A stretch of 5,086 nt of DNA from an uncultured Sphingorhabdus sp. (GTDB lineage Bacteria; Pseudomonadota; Alphaproteobacteria; Sphingomonadales; Sphingomonadaceae), in assembly GCA_937873665.1 (NCBI GenBank), contig CALMYW010000446.1:1-5086 (forward strand). Reading direction: 5' to 3'. The notes under the pieces were generated by a model, which was not told the DNA's origin, made no database searches, and was given only the letters and a program-made list of their open reading frames with translations. The position numbers were made by a program, and so were the translations under genes. Shown here one piece after another: positions 1-4,402 of this stretch (positions within the stretch are counted from its first letter, which is position 1; the number at the start of each line of letters is the position of its first letter).

Positions 1-76
1 CCGCCCCCAGGCTGGTGCCCAGGTGGCCGGCCAGGGGCAGCAGATCGGCCTGGAGACTGGACTCTGGCCCCGACCT
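1..76 (-). pseudogene. Rhs core gene fragment A (left edge)
   Basis: Read on the minus strand, this stretch encodes LQADLLPLAGHLGTSLGA, the same peptide as in the larger Rhs fragment at 690-1134; bases 1-55 match 936-990 with one obvious substitution. Beyond base 55 the match continues only with a gap of about 8 bases (a shared GGACTCTG block follows), so the frame is broken. The piece is cut by the window's left edge, so more of the Rhs core may lie outside. It is a non-functional remnant of the beta-strand-rich shell of an Rhs protein. What it shows directly is a duplicated Rhs segment; that it is dead is inferred from the gap and from the lack of any Rhs sequence to its right before the P450 remnant. 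Confidence 0.7.
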
Positions 77-112
77 CGACTCCGACCGATGGATCAAATC
101 GCTACGCTTACG

Positions 113-178
113 ATAGCGCAAAGCGACGTTTTTGCGAGGGGTATTTATGGTTTCGGTCTTGAATCGGGCGAAAAAGCG
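113..178. repeat. ~66-bp dispersed repeat, copy 1
   Basis: This segment aligns with 1146-1212: both run from ATAGCGC through AAGCGAC, TTTTTGCG and GAATC to AAAAAG, with scattered substitutions and 1-base gaps. The left half can fold (CGCAAA at 117-122 with TTTGCG at 131-136, loop of 8), and copy 2 keeps most of that pairing through one G-T pair. Each copy sits just right of an Rhs core fragment. It looks like a small intergenic or MITE-like element, but no flanking target duplication is visible. It supplies the false start of the P450 remnant. Confidence 0.55.
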
Positions 179-611
179 CCTCACCGGTCTGTTCGCACGC
201 CTGGCAGCCGCCGCCCAGGAGGCACTGCGGACACTGGCGGCGGACGAATTCCTGCGCTTTGAATCGTCCAACCAGCTGGGCAACCGGCGTGCGTTGCGCG
301 CGACGCAGGTGGGTGGTGTGGACCTGCCCGAAGGCGCCCTCGTGACGCTGTGCATCGGCGCCGCCAACCGTGACCCTGCCGTCTACGACGCGCCCGAAAC
401 ACTGAACCTGCAGCGCGAGGGCAACCGGCACCTGGCCTTCGGCTTCGGCATCCACCAGTGCGCGGGCCTGAGCCTGGCCCGGCTGGAGGGCCGCATCGCC
501 ATCGGCCGCTTTCTGCAGCGCTTTCCCGGCTACCGGCTCACACAGCCCCCGGTGCGGGGCGGGCGGGCGCGGTTCCGGGGGTTTCTGTCGGCGCCGTTTG
601 TGGTGGCCTGA
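132..611 (+). pseudogene. Cytochrome P450, C-terminal fragment
   Basis: The open frame (TTG at 132, ATG at 147) encodes 159 residues, of which about residue 33 onward is clearly the end of a soluble bacterial cytochrome P450 (haem-thiolate monooxygenase). Visible landmarks in order: the K-helix ExxR motif E39-R42 (DEFLRFESSNQ), the ANRDP segment at 78-82, and the haem-binding loop FGFGIHQCAG with the ligand Cys at residue 110 (codon 459-461). A normal member is about 400 residues, so the distal substrate pocket, I helix and oxygen-activating threonine region are missing and no activity is expected. The first ~20 codons are not P450 sequence but come from the dispersed repeat at 113-178, which suggests that rearrangement at the repeat removed the front of the gene. 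The stop at 609-611 looks native. Family assignment is firm; substrate unknown. Confidence 0.88.
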
Positions 612-689
612 CCGGCGCATCGCACGGACTGGCGTCAAGAACCATCGCCGCCTGCCGCCCACCAGGGCGATTCAGATGTCGCCAGTCGG

Positions 690-1134
690 CCCTCTGCCTC
701 CCCTCAAACGGATCCGCGCTGATGAACCGCCCGATCTGCGGGTCGTACCAGCGCGCGCGCAGGTACAGCAACTGGCTGTCCTGATCCCAGTACTCCCCCG
801 CAAACAGATGGCTTTGCTGCCAGCCGCCGGCGGGGGCGTTGGTGGCGCCTCCCGGATTGGCTGGGCTGCCCGGGATGCGCAGCTGCCCGAACGCGTCGGT
901 GGCCACCGCTTCCTGCACCTGTCCGGCAGCATCCACCGCCCCCAGGCTGGTGCCCAGGTGCCCGGCCAGGGGCAGCAGATCGGCCTGGAGGACCGGTCCC
1001 GGACTCTGACCCGTGGCCGCATCGATGCGCAGCTGGCGCAACAGGCTGTCGCCGGTGGGGGTGGGGGTGGCGCCGGTTGTCCAGTGCCAGGCGGTGATCT
1101 GGCGGGAGAGGGTCTGGCCGGCCGGGCCAGATTG
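690..1134 (-). pseudogene. Rhs core gene fragment B (repeat-associated core end)
   Basis: Minus-strand translation gives about 148 residues of an Rhs protein, ending in the hallmark repeat-associated core: HLFAGEYWDQDSQLLYLRAR, then RWYDPQIGRFISADPFEGRQR. In an intact Rhs toxin this region closes the YD-repeat cage, and the toxin tip follows directly. Here homology ends at about 690, one codon after RQR. The open frame runs on to a stop at 538-540 through sequence antisense to the P450 end, so no toxin tip is present. Upstream, a TAG at 1135-1137 stops the frame right at the fragment edge, so there is no start, no N-terminal secretion or PAAR part and no RBS. The same EGRQR junction appears in frame at the right window edge, followed there by DPRSLNRYGYAHGDP. 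The fragment is best read as a donor remnant of an Rhs duplication. Confidence 0.85.
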
Positions 1135-1145
1135 CTATTGCTGTA

Positions 1146-1212
1146 ATAGCGCGAAGCGACATTTTTGCGCTGGGTATGGGCTGTTTTGGCCCTGAATCAG
1201 GCAAAAAGAGCG
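1146..1212. repeat. ~66-bp dispersed repeat, copy 2
   Basis: Diverged second copy of the element at 113-178 (offset 1033 at the left end). It starts 12 bases beyond the Rhs fragment edge at 1134 and is preceded by a short palindrome, GCTATT at 1134-1139 pairing with AATAGC at 1145-1150. Read on the minus strand, both copies can be translated with shared residues (IQ, N, YP, QK, RFAL), but no start, RBS or longer frame supports a real protein. An intergenic repeat is the simplest reading. Confidence 0.55.
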
Positions 1213-1239
1213 GCTTGGGGATCGTTGCGCTGCGATTGA

Positions 1240-1431
1240 ACTGCCCGGCATGATCCGGTGTTGCGTGTGATCAGAACCCTCAAAGACCAAGACGTGCATC
1301 GGCACCGCTTCGAGACACTGCAGCATGCCAGCCGCGTGATCGCCGACTGGATTGGCTTTTACAACTACCGGCGCCCACATCAGGCGCTGAACATGAAGAC
1401 CCCCGCTGAGGCTTATGCCTTAGCAGCCTGA
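1240..1431 (+). pseudogene. IS3-family transposase, C-terminal remnant
   Basis: The frame from ACT at 1240 to TGA at 1429-1431 encodes the end of an IS3-type DDE integrase core: VIRTLKDQDVHRHRFETLQ, then IADWIGFYNYRRPHQAL and the closing KTPAEAYALAA. IS3 transposases cut and join element ends; here only about 63 of the usual ~280 residues of OrfB remain, preceded by a TGA at 1237. The position where the family carries its third catalytic acid (usually VAER before the IRTLK block) reads PVLR, so the Glu is lost or lies outside the homology. The bases after the stop end in CCGCTGGGTCAATACA at about 1459, whose reverse complement starts TGTATTGACC and could be the outer inverted repeat; the partner end is absent, so this is tentative. 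The remnant marks a deletion or recombination joint. Confidence 0.85.
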
Positions 1432-1459
1432 CCCGTGTAGAAACCGCTGGGTCAATACA

Positions 1460-1534
1460 TTGCTGCCGCTCGGAAGCTACGCGGGTATCCCGATCATCAC
1501 GGCGGTCGAGGCGCTGCAGCGGCTCGGGCTCTGA
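1460..1534 (+). pseudogene. C-terminal tail of an unidentified gene
   Basis: Immediately after the putative IS3 end, a plus-strand frame reads LPLGSYAGIPIITAVEAL, then QRLGL and a TGA at 1532-1534. The composition and the helix-like ending are those of a real GC-rich coding sequence, and the loose pattern resembles the end of an enzyme of the Asp/Glu- or hydantoin-racemase type, but 24 residues are too few to name it. Its front is missing, presumably lost when the IS arrived. The stop lies 3 bases from the convergent stop of the immunity gene, so the toxin-immunity cassette joins abruptly here. Confidence 0.4.
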
Positions 1535-1537
1535 ACT

Positions 1538-2548
1538 CTACAGCGCAGGCCCGAAATACAGGGCCACGAAGCTCGGGGCCCTCCCCTTAAGAGTTGAAAG
1601 CCCTTTGAATTTGTTCCTAACGCAGAACTCAACGAAGCGACCGCTCGCAAGGAGTTCCCCGCCAAAGTCGTTCATGATTCGCTGCCCATCAGGTAGCACA
1701 AACTCGTCGCAAACCTGCACATCCGCAGCGCTGTCCAACAGCCTTTCTTCGAACAGAGGGGTTCGCTGAGCATCACCTGTCTTGCGACCGCAGATGCTGC
1801 AGTCCTGCCTTCCGTCAGCTCGCTTAACCGAGATGAAATCAGTAATCGGCTTGGGGTGCGCCCGAGCATCTATGACCCATTGAAACCACTCTTTTGAGTC
1901 CGTACTGCATGAGCCGACTTCCAGCAACATGTCCTCAGCCGAAGCTTTTTCGCCCGCAATGGGCAAGAAAGAGAAGCCGCTGAAACCACTATCGAGCAAC
2001 GCGTCGCGAAGCCGCGCCGTGATCACCAGCTTCTGCCATGGGAACGAATAGAAAGGACTTGATGCCGAGAGGAAATCCGATGATTTGATCTTGTCTCGCT
2101 GGCCCACCTTTAATTTGCGCAGTTGCCTCTTGCGCAAACTGCAGCCATGCACACCCGTCACACGCTCGGGAGTCGGTAGGCCACAGGGCCACTCATTCTC
2201 AAACATACCCTGCGTGATGAATCCATCACCGCTGTCCGGATACAAGACGCTGTACCAGTTGACAGATCCAATGTTGTCAGCCGATGGATTTCTGACCGTT
2301 CCGTATTCCAAGACGGGAGGCATTCCCATTTCACGAAGCTTCTGAGCAGCAAGACGAGCCGCTTCTATCTGCTCCGGAAGCAAGAAGACAGGCCACTTGG
2401 TGAAGGGCGAGGTTAGATCGCCGCCCAGCTTGGACAGCATCTCCTCGACCTCCAGGGGCCATGGTTGCTTCGACACCATTCCGCCAAGCGCCTGCCATCT
2501 TGTCGTTGGCGGACACAGAACGACCACAGCGACTGCAAATTTCTTCAT
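1538..2548 (-). CDS. Putative immunity protein for orphan toxin 1 (CXXCG-type)
   Basis: A 336-residue protein starting at ATG 2548-2546, which overlaps the toxin stop as ATGA and so is probably made by translational coupling; no good Shine-Dalgarno precedes it. Position directly after an Rhs-type toxin makes immunity the expected role: a cytoplasmic partner that binds and blocks the toxin. Visible in the sequence: a C-terminal DCSICGRKTG motif (C250, C253), then LLDSAADVQVCDEF and an ASGRFVEFCVRNKFKGL segment. This order (CXXCGR, LDxA, DxF, xxRFVE, GL) resembles the double-CXXCG immunity proteins known from myxobacterial Sit systems (Gmx_para_CXXCG type). SFPWQKLVITARLRDALL near 168-185 fits the middle of that family too. 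Those proteins carry a first CXXCG near the N-terminus; here it is missing in frame, but CSRCGR is encoded in another frame at 2520-2537, so the first ~30 residues may be frameshifted. Length is above the ~230-250 usual for the family. Family assignment is by memory of the pattern, not a search. Confidence 0.72.
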   Translation of the reverse strand: MKKFAVAVVVLCPPTTRWQALGGMVSKQPWPLEVEEMLSKLGGDLTSPFTKWPVFLLPEQIEAARLAAQKLREMGMPPVLEYGTVRNPSADNIGSVNWYSVLYPDSGDGFITQGMFENEWPCGLPTPERVTGVHGCSLRKRQLRKLKVGQRDKIKSSDFLSASSPFYSFPWQKLVITARLRDALLDSGFSGFSFLPIAGEKASAEDMLLEVGSCSTDSKEWFQWVIDARAHPKPITDFISVKRADGRQDCSICGRKTGDAQRTPLFEERLLDSAADVQVCDEFVLPDGQRIMNDFGGELLASGRFVEFCVRNKFKGLSTLKGRAPSFVALYFGPAL

Positions 2549-3375
2549 ACTGCCGACAGAAGTTCGCGCACCAATTGCGGGGTGAGTTGCTGCCCTTGCA
2601 TTGCCCGCGCCCAGATTTCCGCTTCAAGCTTGAACCACTGTTCTACAGTCAGTCTTCCGGTGTTGTTGAGTGAGACAAGGTACTGTCGCACCGTCATGGA
2701 CTGCCCGACAAACATGTTGGTGCTGTGAAGTCTAGAAATAGCTAGGTGCGGCGTGATCGGCGTAGGAGCCATGTTGGCCAACGACTGGGACACTGACGCC
2801 GGCAATCGCGATCCCGTCCCCTCCAACAAGCGATGGATCTGATAGCCGTACTGGCTTGCACGGGCTCCCATCGTCTGATTCAGGACAGAGGTGTAGTTCG
2901 TTCCAACATTCCAGGCACTTTGAATCTGCTGCTGAGACGCAGCGGCGCCGCGCGCCACCATGAATACGCTCCGTTGCAGCGCATCGAAGCCCGCTCTTCC
3001 CGATCCTTGAATGAACTGAGTGACCCGCGGGCCATGCATGGCCATGAACGGCACGCTCGCAATGGCCAGGTGCGTCGCTTTGGCAGTCGCAAGGTACGTG
3101 CCGATCGCAGGTAGCGACAGCGTGCTGAGTGCTCCGACACCCCCCGCTACCGCACCGGCCTCGCCGGCATTCATTTCCCCACTTGGGTCCGTCCCATGCA
3201 CCGGATCGCCATGCGCATATGCGTAGATTGTTCGCCCCGACACGCACTCGTCGTGCACGAAGCCAATTTCTCTAGGCGCAGCAACGGCTTGCGCGCCGCT
3301 CGCGCAGGCGAACAGCCAGAGGAGAAGGAGAAATTTTCCTAGACGCACTTTTGCCAAGCTCTCGCGCGCCATCAT
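2545..3375 (-). CDS. Orphan Rhs-type toxin with signal-peptide-like N-terminus
   Basis: A 276-residue protein. Residues 1-13 are basic, 14-23 hydrophobic (FLLLLWLFAC), and either A28-Q29-A30 could be a signal peptidase I site or LFAC24 an imperfect lipobox (Phe at -2 is unusual). Residues 51-66 are the Rhs junction YAYAHGDPVHGTDPSG, which normally links the Rhs core to its variable toxin tip. Residues 71-114 are Gly/Ala-rich and hydrophobic, possibly a membrane-interacting segment. The variable part (about 120-276) contains IHRLLEGTGSRLP, PTPITPHLAISRLH and a charged helical end around EQWFKLEAEIWARA; I recognise no nuclease or other toxin signature. No Rhs core, PAAR or T6SS part precedes it: the frame opens just after a TAA at 3429-3427. 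ATG at 3375 and at 3372 are both possible starts; neither has a Shine-Dalgarno, and a GC hairpin sits 4 bases upstream. It is coupled to the immunity gene by ATGA. It could be an exported toxin in its own right or a silent displaced cassette. Confidence 0.78.
   Translation of the reverse strand: MMARESLAKVRLGKFLLLLWLFACASGAQAVAAPREIGFVHDECVSGRTIYAYAHGDPVHGTDPSGEMNAGEAGAVAGGVGALSTLSLPAIGTYLATAKATHLAIASVPFMAMHGPRVTQFIQGSGRAGFDALQRSVFMVARGAAASQQQIQSAWNVGTNYTSVLNQTMGARASQYGYQIHRLLEGTGSRLPASVSQSLANMAPTPITPHLAISRLHSTNMFVGQSMTVRQYLVSLNNTGRLTVEQWFKLEAEIWARAMQGQQLTPQLVRELLSAV
3178..3225. repeat. Rhs junction repeat, copy 1
   Basis: The DNA encoding the YAHGDPVHGTDPSG junction of orphan toxin 1 aligns without gaps to 5002-5049 in the Rhs toxin at the right edge; by hand I count 41 of 48 identical bases, with a 17-base identical core (TCCCATGCACCGGATC and its next matching flank are within it, apart from one mismatch). 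The sequences on the toxin side are unrelated. Such shared junctions are where Rhs tips are known to be exchanged by homologous recombination. Confidence 0.8.
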
Positions 3376-3379
3376 AGGC

Positions 3380-3396
3380 CCGGGCGTGCGGCCCGG
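3380..3396. repeat. GC hairpin in front of toxin 1 start
   Basis: CCGGGC at 3380-3385 pairs perfectly with GCCCGG at 3391-3396 around a GTGCG loop. In the minus-strand message the stem ends 4 bases before the ATG at 3375, exactly where a ribosome binding site should be, and no purine-rich Shine-Dalgarno is present. It would be expected to hinder initiation of the toxin gene; that effect is inferred. Confidence 0.6.
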
Positions 3397-3398
3397 AC

Positions 3399-3435
3399 GG
3401 CGGCTAAGAAGGAGAGGTTTTTCCTCTTAGCCGCC
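3399..3435 (-). terminator. Hairpin behind DUF7706-like gene, possible terminator
   Basis: GGCGGCTAAGA at 3399-3409 is the exact reverse complement of TCTTAGCCGCC at 3425-3435, giving an 11-bp stem with a 15-base loop. It lies 7 bases past the stop of the 3443-3637 gene and upstream of toxin 1, so it could end transcription of the former and shield the latter. No T-run follows the stem on either strand, so it is not a classic intrinsic terminator; a processing or stabilising hairpin is the alternative. The minus-strand loop carries an A5 run. Confidence 0.45.
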
Positions 3436-3442
3436 TTCGGTC

Positions 3443-3637
3443 TCAGCGCGGCGCGTAGCCGGCCAAGCCGAGATGGGCGCGCACTTTCTCGCCGGCGTCG
3501 AGCATGTCGTAGGCCTCGGCTTCGTCGACGGCCAGGCGCCGGTAGTCATCGAAGCCAGCGCGCTTGAGGAACTGAGCGAAGGCCCAGGCTTGGCCATCGG
3601 TGAGGTACAGCGTGATCGGGATCGGCGAGTCTTCCAT
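3443..3637 (-). CDS. Small DUF7706-like protein
   Basis: A 64-residue soluble protein with the pattern ITLYLTDGQAWAFAQFLKR, then FDDYRRLAVDEAEAYDMLDA and a closing GLAGYAPR. I recall this pattern from small uncharacterised proteins (DUF7706-type) that recur on plasmids, prophages and integrative elements of Burkholderiales and Xanthomonadales; function unknown. The length is right for an intact member. Start at ATG 3637 is the natural one, with a weak GGGA-type RBS 10-13 bases upstream. The predicted fold is short strand-helix-helix, with no membrane segment or cysteine. It is transcribed towards toxin 1, with a hairpin in between, and starts only a few bases from a divergent, truncated regulator tail, so it probably arrived by insertion. 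No role in the toxin system is evident. Confidence 0.75.
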   Translation of the reverse strand: MEDSPIPITLYLTDGQAWAFAQFLKRAGFDDYRRLAVDEAEAYDMLDAGEKVRAHLGLAGYAPR

Positions 3638-3639
3638 GG

Positions 3640-3777
3640 CGGTTTCCCAGCGCCCGCAAGCGCGGCCGCGCGCCGAAGCTGGAACAGCAGCTGCAGCGCA
3701 TCAGCGAGCTGCCCAAGCCGCGCCAGCGCGCCGTGATGGACGTGATCGAGGCCATGCTCGCCCAGCAGTCACGCTGA
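3640..3777 (+). pseudogene. XRE-type HTH regulator, C-terminal fragment
   Basis: A plus-strand frame ending at TGA 3775-3777 reads KRGRAPKLEQQLQRISELPK, then PRQRAVMDVIEAMLAQQSR. This is the typical tail of small XRE/Cro-like repressors: a basic Arg/Gly/Pro/Lys linker followed by two helices ending in LAQQ. The DNA-binding helix-turn-helix that should precede it is absent; upstream the frame runs into sequence antisense to the DUF7706-like gene and a TGA at 3613. Only about 40 residues of a usual 100-130 remain, so it is not functional. The intact parent probably sat left of this point before the region 3443-3640 was inserted or before a deletion. The strong terminator at 3780 is most likely this gene's original terminator. 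Confidence 0.7.
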
Positions 3778-3779
3778 CC

Positions 3780-3814
3780 AAGAAGAAGGGCCGCGATCAG
3801 CGGCCCTTCTTCTT
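3780..3814. terminator. Perfect 15-bp intrinsic terminator, probably bidirectional
   Basis: AAGAAGAAGGGCCGC at 3780-3794 and GCGGCCCTTCTTCTT at 3800-3814 are exact reverse complements around a GATCA loop. The GC-rich top with a purine/pyrimidine base gives the 3' arm a T-rich end on both strands. It starts 3 bases after the XRE fragment stop and lies about 97 bases downstream of the stop of immunity gene 2, so it can close both converging units and insulate the two toxin cassettes from each other. Confidence 0.85.
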
Positions 3815-3831
3815 CGGCTTAGCAGCTCACC

Positions 3832-3848
3832 CCCGCGCGCAGCGCGGG
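3832..3848. repeat. GC-rich hairpin in intergenic gap
   Basis: CCCGCGC at 3832-3838 pairs with GCGCGGG at 3842-3848 around a GCA loop. It lies between the terminator and the end of immunity gene 2. It has no T-run, so it may only support 3'-end stability. Nothing else is seen in 3815-3887. Confidence 0.5.
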
Positions 3849-3887
3849 TTGGGGAAGGTTTCTCTCTCAGGAAATTGGAATCCGACC

Positions 3888-3905
3888 CCGATTGTTCCGA
3901 TTGTT
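3888..3905. repeat. 9-bp tandem duplication
   Basis: CCGATTGTT occurs twice back to back (3888-3896, 3897-3905), 5 bases short of the immunity gene 2 stop. The second copy also starts a small palindrome (CCGATT at 3897-3902 with AATCGG at 3913-3918). It may be a slippage product or a scar of an excised element. Confidence 0.5.
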
Positions 3906-3910
3906 CGCCG

Positions 3911-4402
3911 CTAATCGGACGACGTTCGAGTCGCCAAGAGCGTCTTCGCCGCCGCGGTCGTTCGAAATTCATCTGGATCTATCAGCGCGTCAATATCAAA
4001 GATCGCAGCCTCTCTCGCCACAGGCTCGCCGAGCTGGTCAAGCGCCTGTCTTGCGTTGTCACGTAGGGCTTGCCAGACGATCCCTTCTACGACACCCGCC
4101 TCCGACCACTCGGCGGCGGTTCCATCTTGCATGAACACATTCAAGCGATGATTGAAGTCCTCAAGGTGATCGGCATCTTCTGCCGAGAGAAACTTGTCAG
4201 ACAGCGAGCCCGCGAACGTCTTGAATACGCACGCCACACCAAAGAAATAATCGCAACCAAGATCCTCGTCGCGCTTCTGAGGAAAGAAGTTCGGCTGAGA
4301 AACGGCGTTCAGCCTCCGATAGCTTCTTAGCTGCTCCGAGGGCTCCGCACCGAAGAACTGCAAAGCATCAACACCAATCCTGTAGCTGTCGCTGGTAGTC
4401 AT
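3911..4402 (-). CDS. Putative immunity protein 2
   Basis: A 163-residue, predominantly helical, acidic-looking protein starting MTTSDSYRIG at ATG 4402. This start is chosen over an in-frame ATG at 4420 because it gives the ATGA overlap with the toxin stop and has a GGAGGT Shine-Dalgarno at 4413-4408 with 5-base spacing. Features seen: aromatic-rich DYFFGVACVFKTFAG at 51-65, an acidic segment AEDADHLEDF at 74-83, and a final helix around EAGVVEGIVWQAL. No signal peptide or membrane segment; a cytoplasmic partner that neutralises the cognate Rhs tip is the expected role from position alone. I do not recognise the family. It is the last gene before the terminator at 3780-3814. Base composition is visibly less GC-rich than the Rhs core fragments, as is usual for horizontally exchanged tips. 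Confidence 0.75.
   Translation of the reverse strand: MTTSDSYRIGVDALQFFGAEPSEQLRSYRRLNAVSQPNFFPQKRDEDLGCDYFFGVACVFKTFAGSLSDKFLSAEDADHLEDFNHRLNVFMQDGTAAEWSEAGVVEGIVWQALRDNARQALDQLGEPVAREAAIFDIDALIDPDEFRTTAAAKTLLATRTSSD

Noticed and set aside
108..662. Minus-strand open frame of 184 codons
   Set aside because: It is antisense to the P450 fragment with its intact haem motif, so it is a shadow frame.
598..1146. Long plus-strand open frame of 182 codons
   Set aside because: It is antisense to the clear Rhs core fragment; the protein is low-complexity and Pro/Arg/Gly-rich, as expected from the opposite strand of GC-rich coding DNA.
1460..1534. Naming the tail as a racemase
   Set aside because: Only 24 residues and a loose pattern; not enough to assign a family.
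2331..2627. Separate 98-residue protein containing CSRCGR
   Set aside because: It spans the toxin end and immunity start in another frame without an RBS. Treated as evidence for a frameshift in the immunity gene, not as its own gene.
2545..2900. HNH/AHH-type nuclease domain in toxin 1
   Set aside because: CXXCG immunity proteins can pair with such nucleases, but no AHH, HNH or other His-rich catalytic motif is present in the tip.
3870..3920. CRISPR or iteron-like array
   Set aside because: Only two 9-bp tandem units without spacers; too short and too few.
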